Counted from the stretch's first letter, positions 36,227 to 44,547 are shown. The stretch: DNA of 64,000 bases from an uncultured Chitinophaga sp. (GCA_902168205.1 CABHOK010000007.1:434001-498000); one strand, 5' to 3'. The notes: generated by a model not told the origin, from the sequence alone. Numbers and translations: made by a program.

Positions 36227-37422
36227 TGCACACCTTACCAAAAAATTTTTACAACCCATTGCCTACTGCGCATCAAACGCTCTTGTTGAAAGCATGCCTT
36301 TTGGACAATGGTCAGGCTGTTCAATACTGGGAGAAATGGATGTTGGTAAAGGGCTTCCGTGATCTGACCAGCCAGCCATCAAACGGTATACTTCCCCAGG
36401 TTTACGATCGTCTTGATTTCGCCTCTCAGCGTTTACTTGCGTTGCTATATAAAAAGATGTCTGCGGCAGGCGTTAATCATCCGTTGGTCACCGCGCTGAA
36501 AGGATACTACCGCTATATATGGGTGCGAAACCAGTTGTTGAAAGATGAACTTAAAAACATCGCTGAGACATTCAACGCGCAAGGTATAAAACACATTGTT
36601 ATCAAAGGTTTCCCCATGACCGAAGTATACTATAAAGACCTGGGCGTTCGATCAGTATTGGATCTCGATATTATGATCCACCATGATTCCTGGCATCAGG
36701 CTCTGAAAATCTTATCCGAAAACAGATGGGTAAGCAAGGAAGCACAGTATACTCCGGAGGCCGTGACGCATAGTCTGCACCACGCAACACACCTTGTTAA
36801 AGATCAGTTTGAAATCGACCTTCATATCCGTTTTCATGATTTTCCGCTTACCGAAAATACGGTGGAGAGTTTCTGGAAAGAAGCGATTACTTACAAACCG
36901 GGACATAAAATGCTACGCCCTGAACATCAGTTTATCAGTGCCCTTATTCATGGTTATGATCTTGGTGGTGATACTATACTTCGTGCAATTGTCGATACAA
37001 CCTATATCATTCAGAATACACCCGGGTTTGACTGGAAACTGGTTCTCGAAGTTATACAACAAAATAACCTGCACATTCCCGCGAAGGTGCTCCTGGAATA
37101 TCTGAACAACGAAGGAATCTGTCCCATACCGGAATATGCTCTGGCAGCATTGCAAAATTATTCTCTCACCAACAAAGAAGCCCGGTATTTCAACCTGCTT
37201 ACTACACCTGATGTTGGCAACGGGTATAAACTTCTTAAGCTACGGCTATTACAACTCGGCTTGGTAAAAGTATCAATCTTTGAAAAAGTGAAAATTCTGA
37301 TCAATACCTATAAATACCAATGGGGCGCATCATCGTTATTCACATTAGCATATCGCACAACCCTTGTAATGATTGACAAATTCAAGTCTCCGGAAAAGTC
37401 TGTGGTGACAAGAAAATTTTAG
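36226..37422 (+). CDS. NTP_transf_5-type nucleotidyltransferase
   Basis: 398 residues. HIVIKGFPMTEVYYKDLGVRSVLDLDIMIH (about residues 124-153) matches the uncharacterised nucleotidyltransferase family NTP_transf_5: a KG motif, then R...DxD with the two metal-binding acidic residues. The rest is helical. Homologues occur beside PqqD-like and HPr-kinase-like genes in lasso-peptide-type clusters, where they are thought to modify the kinase product; this is from memory. It is the last gene of the operon, ending about 37 bp before a terminator-like hairpin. Confidence 0.8.
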   Translation: MHTLPKNFYNPLPTAHQTLLLKACLLDNGQAVQYWEKWMLVKGFRDLTSQPSNGILPQVYDRLDFASQRLLALLYKKMSAAGVNHPLVTALKGYYRYIWVRNQLLKDELKNIAETFNAQGIKHIVIKGFPMTEVYYKDLGVRSVLDLDIMIHHDSWHQALKILSENRWVSKEAQYTPEAVTHSLHHATHLVKDQFEIDLHIRFHDFPLTENTVESFWKEAITYKPGHKMLRPEHQFISALIHGYDLGGDTILRAIVDTTYIIQNTPGFDWKLVLEVIQQNNLHIPAKVLLEYLNNEGICPIPEYALAALQNYSLTNKEARYFNLLTTPDVGNGYKLLKLRLLQLGLVKVSIFEKVKILINTYKYQWGASSLFTLAYRTTLVMIDKFKSPEKSVVTRKF

Positions 37423-37458
37423 AGACAGTCCAATGTAAAATCACATATCACACTATAT

Positions 37459-37482
37459 GAGCGCGTAACATCATTCGCGCTC
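37459..37482. terminator. Hairpin at the convergent end of the six-gene operon
   Basis: GAGCGCG (37459-37465) pairs with CGCGCTC (37476-37482) around a 10-nt loop, followed on the plus strand by TTCCCTTG. It overlaps the last codons of the minus-strand DUF3592 gene. It is a weak terminator by T-run but well placed for the plus operon. Confidence 0.5.
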
Positions 37483-38103
37483 TTCCCTTGCTTCGATCAC
37501 GGATACTTGTGTGGATATATCTATATCGCCCACTTGAAATATAAATTTACCAATTCCCAGCGCCCATATAACCAGGGTAACTACAAGTACTTTCTTCATT
37601 TCTAATTTCCTTTTCAGTGCCCGTAATAAAAATGTAAGAAGAAGCGAATTCCACATAATTGAAAATATGAGCATACCAATCATGGCATTGGTTACGCCCC
37701 TTATTACTACCGATTCTGCCGGGTCATTCTCATTCACATAAATCTGAATGACTTGCGATTGATTCAGCGCATTATACAATTCCCCGTAGTGTTCTATATT
37801 ATTCATTCCGGAGTTAAATGAAACCGAACTTCCCATAAACGTTTGTGAGCTAACGCTATATTTATACTTCATCTCAACCTTGTAGGATGTCGACTCTGAA
37901 TCACTACTGGAAACCATCTCCACCGAAAGGACTTTTGCATGCACAGGTGTCCAATTCCTTGCCTGAGCGACTTTGCCAAATTGATATAAAGCCAATCCGA
38001 ATGTGCCGATACCAATTAAAACAAATGGTGTTATAAACAAAACCAGGCAGCCCATTGACTTTATACTTTTCTTCTGACCCGTTGGCTCCGACTCTTTAAG
38101 CAC
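37471..38103 (-). CDS. DUF3592 membrane protein
   Basis: 210 residues. An N-terminal transmembrane helix (CLVLFITPFVLIGIGTFGLALYQF), a periplasmic-type beta region with WTPVHAKVLSVEM, YKYSVSSQTFMGSSVSF and IYVNENDPAESVVIRG that matches DUF3592, then two more helices. Function unknown in the family. It lies 25 bp after another membrane protein gene on the same strand, so the two are likely one transcript. Confidence 0.8.
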   Translation of the reverse strand: MLKESEPTGQKKSIKSMGCLVLFITPFVLIGIGTFGLALYQFGKVAQARNWTPVHAKVLSVEMVSSSDSESTSYKVEMKYKYSVSSQTFMGSSVSFNSGMNNIEHYGELYNALNQSQVIQIYVNENDPAESVVIRGVTNAMIGMLIFSIMWNSLLLTFLLRALKRKLEMKKVLVVTLVIWALGIGKFIFQVGDIDISTQVSVIEAREERE

Positions 38104-38128
38104 CTCCTTAAAACTATTTATATCAGCA

Positions 38129-38668
38129 CTATATATCTCTTGCTGCTCCTGAAAAGTAAGATGTGTATCGGGCGCAGTTATATTTTTGCAGAAATAATTT
38201 GAGCGCCTGTTTTTGTTCCGCGTTCTTCAGATAGAAATTAAATTCATACTTCCTGTTATGAGCGTGGAAGGTAAGTCTATTTTCAGTTCCGTTATAGTGA
38301 CCAGACTCGTCTTCACCAGGCTTTACTTCGCCATCAAAACCCCGAACCTGCAATTGAGTACCTCGCATCGCTGTCCAAAGAAATTCTTTCTGTCCGGTAC
38401 TGCTGATTATCTTTACGCCGCTCAGGGTAAATTCAACAAAGAAATCTTTTTGAACCCAGTTCCTGTGATTGAACTTCCCCTTACTCACCAAATTAGAAAT
38501 GAACAACAATACAAATGCGGCCGGAAGACTTAGCAGCAGCCATTTGTTCTCAGAAAAAATCCCGATAGCAAAGGGTACAAACATCAGGGCTATAATGATT
38601 GCTCCAATCGTTTTCTCCGCTCCCGTTGCCTTCGGTATTAAGGCAATGTTCGTTTTAAAATGATCCAC
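38129..38668 (-). CDS. Hypothetical membrane protein
   Basis: 179 residues with two adjacent transmembrane helices near the N-terminus (IGAIIIALMFVPFAIGIF and WLLLSLPAAFVLLFISNL) and a soluble C-terminal part (FFVEFTLSGVKIISSTGQKEFLWTAM) that resembles a small PH-like or YcxB-type beta domain, a tentative comparison. It is upstream of the DUF3592 gene. No recognised function. Confidence 0.6.
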   Translation of the reverse strand: MDHFKTNIALIPKATGAEKTIGAIIIALMFVPFAIGIFSENKWLLLSLPAAFVLLFISNLVSKGKFNHRNWVQKDFFVEFTLSGVKIISSTGQKEFLWTAMRGTQLQVRGFDGEVKPGEDESGHYNGTENRLTFHAHNRKYEFNFYLKNAEQKQALKLFLQKYNCARYTSYFSGAARDI

Positions 38669-38776
38669 GTTGAAATTAACTGCTTACGCATCAATATAAT
38701 CACATTTTTACGAACACGCTTGATATCTCGCATCAGTCACACATGACAACTGCTTTTAAAAAATCTCAAAAAATTA

Positions 38777-38820
38777 TGTCGTTAAATGACGGCATGTTAT
38801 ATTGTCGTCAAATGACGACA
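38777..38820 (+). promoter_or_regulatory. Twin 18-bp operator of the first ArsR gene
   Basis: TGTCGTTAAATGACGGCA (38777-38794) and the perfect palindrome TGTCGTCAAATGACGACA (38803-38820) are two copies of the same dyad, with centres 26 bp apart. The second ends 2 bp before the ArsR start codon at 38823. They are almost certainly autoregulatory sites for that repressor. The 8 bp between them (TGTTATAT) overlaps the expected -7 region. Confidence 0.8.
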
Positions 38821-38822
38821 CA

Positions 38823-39149
38823 ATGATTTTAAGACGAGATATTTTCCAAGCTATTGCCGACCCAACCAGGAGATCAATTCTGGCGCTTCTGGCGTCACAG
38901 ACTATAACTGCTGGCGCTATTGCCGATCAGTTTGACGGAGCACGGTCCACCATCTCCAAACACATTCAAATACTGACGGAATGTGGCCTGGTAGAGTCCA
39001 ACCAGCAAGGCCGGGAAATATACTATCAGATCAAAATTGAGAAGATGAAAGAAATTGATCTGTGGTTAGATCAGATCCTGAAAATCTGGGAAAACCGCTT
39101 TGACAATCTCGATACATATCTGGAAAAAATTCAGAAAAATAAACGATAA
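38823..39149 (+). CDS. ArsR-family autorepressor, first copy
   Basis: Start at ATG 38823; an in-frame TTG at 38802 lies inside the operator and is rejected. About 108 residues of winged-helix ArsR type: [30 protein letters not shown], recognition helix STISKHIQILTECGLV and wing QQGREIYYQI. No metal-binding cysteine pair is present, so it belongs to the SdpR-like class often paired with SRPBCC proteins. It is 4 bp upstream of an SRPBCC gene. It is closely similar to the ArsR at 41719-42042. Confidence 0.88.
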   Translation: MILRRDIFQAIADPTRRSILALLASQTITAGAIADQFDGARSTISKHIQILTECGLVESNQQGREIYYQIKIEKMKEIDLWLDQILKIWENRFDNLDTYLEKIQKNKR

Positions 39150-39153
39150 AACC

Positions 39154-39612
39154 ATGGAGACTAAACAAAGCAACGAGATACGCAGTACGCGAACATTCAA
39201 GGCTCCGATCGACCTTGTATGGGAAGTATGGACAAAACCCGAACACATCGTCAATTGGTGGGGCCCTAACGGATTTACCAATACCATTCACACCATGGAT
39301 TTTAAAGAAGGTGGTGAATGGACATTAACGATGCACGGACCAGACGGAACAAACTATCCAAACAGAAGTATCTTCAAAGAAATTATACCACTGAAGAAAA
39401 TCGTGTTCGAGCATTTCAATCCGCACTTCATTACCACCGTTCTCTTTGAAGCAAAAGGCGAAGAAACGAAAATAGACTGGTCACTAGAATTTGACACCGC
39501 AGAGATGCGTGACATTGTTGTAAAAGCACACAAAGCTGACGAAGGTCAAAAACAGAATCTGGACAAACTCGAACAATACCTGGTGTCGAATGTTCTGAAG
39601 CCAAAAGTATAG
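39154..39612 (+). CDS. SRPBCC (AHSA1-type) protein, first copy
   Basis: Start at ATG 39154 (METKQSNEIRSTRTFKAP); a longer frame from 39100 overlaps the ArsR gene. About 152 residues of the START/AHA1 C-terminal-like fold: DLVWEVWTKPEHIVNWWGPNGFTN, then GGEWTLTMHGPDGTNYPN. These proteins form a hydrophobic ligand cavity; ligand and role are unknown here. Co-transcribed with the ArsR regulator, as is common for this pair. Confidence 0.87.
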   Translation: METKQSNEIRSTRTFKAPIDLVWEVWTKPEHIVNWWGPNGFTNTIHTMDFKEGGEWTLTMHGPDGTNYPNRSIFKEIIPLKKIVFEHFNPHFITTVLFEAKGEETKIDWSLEFDTAEMRDIVVKAHKADEGQKQNLDKLEQYLVSNVLKPKV

Positions 39613-39639
39613 TATATATAGCGTACGAATTACGAATAC

Positions 39640-40206
39640 TCAGACGCGCAGCGCACCCCGGAACCCTCTCGCAGCATAGTAGGATTCTGCTCCGTTGTGA
39701 TACAGGAAGACCTGGTCATAACGGCGATCACAAAAGAGAGCGCCTCCAAGTTCACGAACGGCAACCGGAGTCTTTACCCAACTGGATGTTTTCAAATCGA
39801 ATTCTCCAAGCTCCTGCAGTTCACGGTATTGTTCTTCGGTTAAAAGCTCTATGCCCATGGCAGCCGCCATTTCGATGGCGCTGTTCTTGGGCTTATGTTC
39901 TTTTCTCGACTCCAGTGCTTCTGCGTCATAACAGATGCTTCTGCGTCCCTTCGGGGTTTCTGCAGAACAATCGTAGAAAATATACTCGTCCGCTTTTTTA
40001 TCGTAACCGACAGCGTCCGGTTCCCCCCCGCTTATTTCCATTTCACTAAGCGACCAAAGTTTTTCCGCATCCGCATCGAGCTTTGCTTCCACATCTGTCC
40101 ATTTGAGACTTTTATGGCGTTTCATATTTTTCTCGAAGCGACCTTTCAATATTTTAAGTAATTCATCGCGGTCTTCCGCTGACAATTTCTTTTTACTGCT
40201 CTTCAT
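39640..40206 (-). CDS. DUF4256 protein
   Basis: 188 residues matching DUF4256: LLKILKGRFEKNMKRHKSLKWTDVEAKL, LWSLSEMEISGGEPDAVGYDK, FYDCSAETPKGRRSICYD, FCDRRYDQVFLYHNGAESYYAARGFRG. No function is established for the family. It is on the minus strand 57 bp downstream of a YdeI-type gene and may be the last member of the ArsR-SRPBCC-DoxX-YdeI run. Confidence 0.85.
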   Translation of the reverse strand: MKSSKKKLSAEDRDELLKILKGRFEKNMKRHKSLKWTDVEAKLDADAEKLWSLSEMEISGGEPDAVGYDKKADEYIFYDCSAETPKGRRSICYDAEALESRKEHKPKNSAIEMAAAMGIELLTEEQYRELQELGEFDLKTSSWVKTPVAVRELGGALFCDRRYDQVFLYHNGAESYYAARGFRGALRV

Positions 40207-40263
40207 ATATATACTATATAGTTTCGGTTTAAAGATTTACTGTTCGTTTATGAATTTCAAATG

Positions 40264-40845
40264 CTATTCGTCATCCATTCCCCTGCCATCCATAATCTGG
40301 TCCATATATTTTTCAACTCTGGCTGCACGTGTCTTGGATTGTTTTGCTGATGAAAAATAAAACAGGTATGCACGTTGCCGGCCCGGTGTAAGAGAACTGA
40401 AAGCGTTTTTCAACGCACGGTTCTTGTCAAGTTTACTTTGAAACTCTTCGGGTACCTCAAAGTCTGAGGTCTTTTTAAAATCAACTTTCAAACCAGCTTC
40501 CTCAACTTTCACAGCTTCATAGATATAGGACTTCAACGTTGCCTTCAGCTTGATGATCTCCTGTACATTGGTAAAACGAATCTGCCTCGCAGACTGTACG
40601 TTCTCCGTTTGTTGAACCAGGATTCCTTTCGGATCTTTCAACAACGCGCCTTTGAAAAGCAGCAGCGCACAATAATCCTTAAACCCATGTATTAAAACTA
40701 TATTCTTCCTTTCAAACGTGTAACACGGGTTGCCCCACTTCAATTCTTCCGTTAGCTGACAATCAAGAACGATCGACCGCAATGTCTCAAATTCCTTCTT
40801 CCATTTCTTAGCTTTGATAAAATAGAAATCAACCTTGGGATTCAT
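40264..40845 (-). CDS. YdeI-family protein (DUF1801-type N-terminus)
   Basis: 193 residues. The N-terminal DUF1801-like part (LRSIVLDCQLTEELKWGNPCYTFERKNIVLIHGFKDYCAL) and the C-terminal YdeI/OmdA part (LTPGRQRAYLFYFSSAKQSKTRAARVEKYM) match Bacteroidota YdeI-family proteins. Members in other bacteria are linked to peptide or polymyxin sensitivity, but the biochemistry is unclear. It lies 6 bp after the DoxX gene, so it is co-transcribed. Confidence 0.85.
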   Translation of the reverse strand: MNPKVDFYFIKAKKWKKEFETLRSIVLDCQLTEELKWGNPCYTFERKNIVLIHGFKDYCALLLFKGALLKDPKGILVQQTENVQSARQIRFTNVQEIIKLKATLKSYIYEAVKVEEAGLKVDFKKTSDFEVPEEFQSKLDKNRALKNAFSSLTPGRQRAYLFYFSSAKQSKTRAARVEKYMDQIMDGRGMDDE

Positions 40846-40851
40846 GTTACA

Positions 40852-41235
40852 TCATTTTTGGGTTACTAATATTACTTTTCTTTCGGCAGGTCTGAAATAC
40901 CAGGATACTATTGTAAGTGCCAACAGCAGCAACGAAGGGTATATTTCATTCAGCGTACCCGATGCTACATGTGAAAATGCAGCGCCCGTCATTGAAAAGA
41001 AAAAGCCTGCATAAGCCCATTCCTTCACCACCGGAAACCTGGGGACAAGTATAGCTACAACACCTAAAATTTTCCAGACACCTAGTATAGTTAAAAAATA
41101 ATCAGGATACCCCAGGCGCGCCATTAAATCTATTTCCTCTTTCCTCTTTAACAATTGTACCAGTCCGGTTGATACCATACCCAATGAAAGCCAGAGGGTG
41201 GCAATCCAATAGATGATTTTATTTCTCTTTGACAT
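40852..41235 (-). CDS. DoxX-like membrane protein
   Basis: 127 residues, four transmembrane helices (IYWIATLWLSLGMVSTGLVQLL, YFLTILGVWKILGVVAILVP, AGFFFSMTGAAFSHVA, LLLLALTIVSWYF), with the DoxX-like landmark LGYPDYFLTILGVWKILG. The role is unknown; DoxX-like proteins are often found beside ArsR/SRPBCC genes. It is 7 bp after the SRPBCC gene. Confidence 0.87.
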   Translation of the reverse strand: MSKRNKIIYWIATLWLSLGMVSTGLVQLLKRKEEIDLMARLGYPDYFLTILGVWKILGVVAILVPRFPVVKEWAYAGFFFSMTGAAFSHVASGTLNEIYPSLLLLALTIVSWYFRPAERKVILVTQK

Positions 41236-41242
41236 AGTGTTT

Positions 41243-41710
41243 TTATTTTAGTTTGCTTACTACTTTTTGTAAAAGGTTATGCGCCATATTTATACCCTGC
41301 GCGAAAGGTAGCTTCAGCATCTGATCCCTGAGTCCAACAGATTTATATACTATATGTATAGTGAGTTTGCTTGTGTCCTCTGTAATTTTTTCAAACTCAA
41401 GAAACTCGAGTTGAGGAGCAAAAGGTGTATTCTCCATTTCAAATGTCCGTGTAATTTTTTGCTCCGGAACAAATTCATGAAACACTCCGCTCGCCTGGAA
41501 CACCACGTTCCCGTGTTCGTCTCTGGTTTGGTATTGCCAGCCTCCATGCTTTTTACCTTCAAACTTCAGTACGTTCGTACTCATCCATTGTTCAATAATT
41601 TCAGGCTCGATATGCGCTCTGAAAAGCAAGTCCAGCGGTAAATCAAACTCACGCGTTATCAGTATGTCGTGCTTGCCTTCTTCGGCATCAATTTTGGTTT
41701 TTCGTTCCAT
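41243..41710 (-). CDS. SRPBCC (AHSA1-type) protein, second copy
   Basis: 155 residues with the AHSA1 pattern ILITREFDLPLDLLFRAHIEPEIIEQWMSTNVLKF and GGWQYQTRDEHGNVVFQASGVFHEFVPEQKITRTFEME. It is 8 bp after the second ArsR gene, paralleling the first ArsR-SRPBCC pair at 38823-39612. Ligand unknown. Confidence 0.87.
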   Translation of the reverse strand: MERKTKIDAEEGKHDILITREFDLPLDLLFRAHIEPEIIEQWMSTNVLKFEGKKHGGWQYQTRDEHGNVVFQASGVFHEFVPEQKITRTFEMENTPFAPQLEFLEFEKITEDTSKLTIHIVYKSVGLRDQMLKLPFAQGINMAHNLLQKVVSKLK

Positions 41711-41718
41711 GATTATAA

Positions 41719-42042
41719 CTATTTTTTGGGTTTGTATTTTTTCATGATGGACTCTAATTTATTAAACCGATCGTCCCACAATTTGCGAAACGGCTCGATG
41801 AAGTCTGCTATCTCTTTGATCTTCTTAGGATTTAGGTGATAATATATTTCTCTTCCGTTTTGTTCTTGCGCCAGCAATTCACACTCGGTAAGTATTTGCA
41901 AATGTTTTGAAACCGTTGGTCTCGCTGTATCAAAGTTTGAAGCTATTGCACCTGCTGTCATCGACTGCGAAGCAACCAACAGAAGTATAGCCCTTCGTGT
42001 CGGGTCCGCTATGGCCTGAAATACATCTCTTCGTAAATTCAT
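41719..42042 (-). CDS. ArsR-family autorepressor, second copy
   Basis: 107 residues: [30 protein letters not shown], recognition helix [16 protein letters not shown] and wing [10 protein letters not shown]. Close paralogue of the ArsR at 38823-39149, and like it without metal-ligand cysteines. It heads a minus-strand run of ArsR, SRPBCC, DoxX, YdeI and probably DUF4256. The upstream region carries two dyads (42045-42088) around a TATATTTG promoter element. Confidence 0.9.
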   Translation of the reverse strand: MNLRRDVFQAIADPTRRAILLLVASQSMTAGAIASNFDTARPTVSKHLQILTECELLAQEQNGREIYYHLNPKKIKEIADFIEPFRKLWDDRFNKLESIMKKYKPKK

Positions 42043-42044
42043 CG

Positions 42045-42088
42045 TGTAGCTATTTGACTACAAATATACGCGTAGCCACTTAACTACA
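42045..42088 (-). promoter_or_regulatory. Twin operator of the second ArsR gene
   Basis: TGTAGCTATTTGACTACA (42045-42062) and CGTAGCCACTTAACTACA (42071-42088) share GTAGC...CTACA arms and have centres 26 bp apart, the same spacing as the operators of the paralogous ArsR at 38777-38820 but with a different half-site sequence. The first ends 3 bp from the start codon. Confidence 0.75.
42061..42068 (-). promoter_or_regulatory. -7 promoter element of the second ArsR operon
   Basis: On the minus strand TATATTTG matches TAnnTTTG exactly. It lies between and partly inside the two ArsR dyads, so repressor binding would occlude it. Confidence 0.6.
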
Positions 42089-42147
42089 TAATTTTTTAAT
42101 AAGATTTTTTTAATCTTGAAGAAAATTACCTGATCCAACATATATCG

Positions 42148-43248
42148 ATGAACAAATCCGCGACAACCGAATCAGTGGCTATTCTATACCAGGCTGATAC
42201 TCCTCCTGCCAAAAACAGAATCATAAAGCCTATGAAACCTGGCGGCTATTCCGATAGTGGAGCAGATATAGGATTCGCTTTAAAACAGGCCGGGATAGAT
42301 GTTATTACACCGGTTGATTTACCGGATGTCGAGCGAGATCTGGATTGGGTGTTTCCTGATACAAGAAAAGGAATAGCAGATGCACGGGCACGAGGCGCAA
42401 CGATACTTTGGCTGAATACGGTTTTGTTTGCTGGACATCCCGTTGAGGATGTTATTAACAACGGTATGGCTATTATCGGACAAGTTCCTCGCGTGGCAGA
42501 TATCTATGATGACAAACTTGTTACAAATGAACTTCTGCGGAGCAACCATGTGCCTATACCCGAGTCGGTATTGATACATGCCAATGACGTTGCAAGCATG
42601 TCTGTGCCTTTTATATTTCCGGTAGTAGTCAAGCCTGTACGAGGTCGCGGAAGCCAGGGAGTTGTTGTAGTTCGGAATGCAGCAGATTTACCTAACGTAT
42701 TAAACGAGCTGTTCGCGGAGCAACGGTATGGAGATGCTATATATATGGAGCCTTATTTACCCGGAGAAGAAATCACCATCACCGTAATGCCTCCCGGTAA
42801 TTATATACTGAATGGTAAAGAATGTATATATGAAAAATACTGGAGCCTCCCTCCGGTAAAACGGTTTAATCATCAGGATGGTGTTGCTCCTTACAACGGA
42901 GTCGTAGCCGTGATTAACAATAGCAGAGTGCTGAATGAATATGAACTTGAAACTGATCCGATAAAATCAGTGTGCAGGCAGTGTGAACGTGCGGCTTACC
43001 TCGTACACGCAAAAGCTCCTGTCCGGATTGATTGTCGGGCAGATGCGACCGGTACGTTCTTTTTATTCGATTTGAACATGAAGCCTAACATGACCGGAGC
43101 ATCAAGACCCAACCGAATAGGCCAGGACAGTTTAACAGCATTGGCGGCCCGGAAAATCGGATGGAGCTTTACCGACTTGTTGCTCAATATGTTCAGGCAG
43201 CGATGGACACTTCACAAGTCAACTGATACCGATACATTTGTGCTATAG
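42148..43248 (+). CDS. ATP-grasp ligase-like protein of unknown substrate
   Basis: 366 residues. Central ATP-grasp region: YDDKLVTNELLRSNHVPIPESV, FPVVVKPVRGRGSQGVVVVR (glycine-rich ATP loop) and AIYMEPYLPGEEITITVM. Near the end, FLFDLNMKPNMTGASRPNR supplies the metal-binding Asp/Asn pattern of the D-Ala-D-Ala ligase superfamily. The N-terminal domain (VAILYQADTP... GFALKQAGIDVITP) is also ligase-like. Such enzymes join a carboxylate to an amine via acyl phosphate. The WYL-type regulator starts 2 bp after it, so the pair is one operon, divergent from the ArsR run. Confidence 0.8.
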   Translation: MNKSATTESVAILYQADTPPAKNRIIKPMKPGGYSDSGADIGFALKQAGIDVITPVDLPDVERDLDWVFPDTRKGIADARARGATILWLNTVLFAGHPVEDVINNGMAIIGQVPRVADIYDDKLVTNELLRSNHVPIPESVLIHANDVASMSVPFIFPVVVKPVRGRGSQGVVVVRNAADLPNVLNELFAEQRYGDAIYMEPYLPGEEITITVMPPGNYILNGKECIYEKYWSLPPVKRFNHQDGVAPYNGVVAVINNSRVLNEYELETDPIKSVCRQCERAAYLVHAKAPVRIDCRADATGTFFLFDLNMKPNMTGASRPNRIGQDSLTALAARKIGWSFTDLLLNMFRQRWTLHKSTDTDTFVL

Positions 43249-43250
43249 CC

Positions 43251-43940
43251 ATGGACAATACCGAGAAAAAACGAATTGCGCGACTGACTGCAATACTTAC
43301 TCAACTGCAAACGAAAAGACTGATAACAGCCAAGGAACTCGCTTCGAAATACGCGGTAAGCGTTAGAACAGTTTACCGAGATATTAAGACGTTGGAACAA
43401 TCCGGCATCCCGATCATAACGGAAGAAGGCATGGGATATAAACTGATGGAGACCTACAGGCTCCCTCCTGTCATGTTTACCGAGAATGAAGCCAATGCGT
43501 TGATTACTGCAGAACAACTGGTGCTTCGGAATAAAGATGCATCGCTTATCAAAGATTACGCAGACGCGATCGACAAGATCAAAGCTGTTCTGAGCCATAC
43601 TGCAAAAGACAAGGTTAATTTACTGGTCGAACGTACGCATACTGATCAGTTAAAGAATATTGAAAGAACGAGTGACAATCTTTCAGTCCTCCAATTCGCA
43701 CTTACTAATTTTTACCTCACCAAAATAGAATATAGAAACGAAGCAAATAGAATATCCGACAGGATCATAGAACCCTTTGCATTATTAAGTACCGACAACT
43801 GGTTGCTGGTTGCGTGGTGTCGCTTGCGCAAAGAGTTCAGGTACTTCCGTCTTGACCGGATCACAAAACTGGAAGTACTCTCCGAAAAATTTAAACCTCA
43901 TAACATGACCTTGCAGGAATATTTTGACCGGCATCATTAA
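43251..43940 (+). CDS. YafY-type HTH/WYL transcriptional regulator
   Basis: 229 residues: N-terminal winged helix (RLTAILTQLQTKRLITAKELASKYAVSVRTVYRDIKTLEQSGIPI), then a WYL domain (YLTKIEYRNEANRISDRIIEPFALLSTDNWLLVAWCRLRKEFRYFRLDRI). WYL domains bind nucleotides, nucleic acid or small ligands. It follows the ATP-grasp gene by 2 bp and probably controls that operon; the ligand is unknown. Confidence 0.9.
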   Translation: MDNTEKKRIARLTAILTQLQTKRLITAKELASKYAVSVRTVYRDIKTLEQSGIPIITEEGMGYKLMETYRLPPVMFTENEANALITAEQLVLRNKDASLIKDYADAIDKIKAVLSHTAKDKVNLLVERTHTDQLKNIERTSDNLSVLQFALTNFYLTKIEYRNEANRISDRIIEPFALLSTDNWLLVAWCRLRKEFRYFRLDRITKLEVLSEKFKPHNMTLQEYFDRHH

Positions 43941-43979
43941 TTCCTCCTACCCCTGACACAAGGCTGTCGCAGCCCGCTA

Positions 43980-43987
43980 TACTTTTG
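43980..43987 (+). promoter_or_regulatory. -7 promoter element of the DUF1761 gene
   Basis: TACTTTTG matches TAnnTTTG exactly, 33 bp before ATG 44021. Confidence 0.5.
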
Positions 43988-44020
43988 CTGAATCATTTTA
44001 AACTAACAAAGTATCGCATC

Positions 44021-44437
44021 ATGTTTAATGTATTAAAAGACATCAATTGGATCAGCGTTCTCCTTGCCTTTACAGCATACTTCATACTGGGCGCAGTATG
44101 GTTCACATTATTTTTTAATAAGCAGTATCGAAGTTCCCTCGGAAAAGAAAATGATCAACAAAAAAATGTCGCCCCTATTTTTATTATAGGTCCGGCATTG
44201 TGTTGTCTCGTCATTACTATTGCCAGTGCTATGTTAATGCATTCGCTTCAGATTGACTCCATTGGAAAGGCTCTTCAATTTGCCTTTCTGGTGGGAGTTG
44301 GGTACCTCGTTGCCAATACCGTTAATATTGCCATCAATCCCAATATACCCAGGCCGCTTTATTATAGCTTTATCAGTGGAACCTATCACCTCGTTGGCAT
44401 TGTGATCGTAACGGTTATTCTGGTAGTCATGAAATAG
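44021..44437 (+). CDS. DUF1761 membrane protein
   Basis: Start at ATG 44021 (MFNVLKDINWISVLLAFTAYF). The 139 residues hold four transmembrane helices and the DUF1761 landmarks NWISVLLAFTAYFILGAVWFTLFF and VANTVNIAINPN. Function unknown. Single gene with its own promoter element. Confidence 0.83.
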   Translation: MFNVLKDINWISVLLAFTAYFILGAVWFTLFFNKQYRSSLGKENDQQKNVAPIFIIGPALCCLVITIASAMLMHSLQIDSIGKALQFAFLVGVGYLVANTVNIAINPNIPRPLYYSFISGTYHLVGIVIVTVILVVMK

Positions 44438-44547
44438 TATATATTTCAATATCTTTTTATGGTAGCGATGCAATGGCGTTGAGACAATGAACAAGCACCT
44501 GGCATCCATACTGGTTATTTTCGGATTATGCTAACTTCAAACATGAA

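Noticed and set aside
37471-37482. Hairpin as an attachment site
   Set aside because: A single short dyad at a convergent gene end fits a terminator; no integrase or direct repeat is present.
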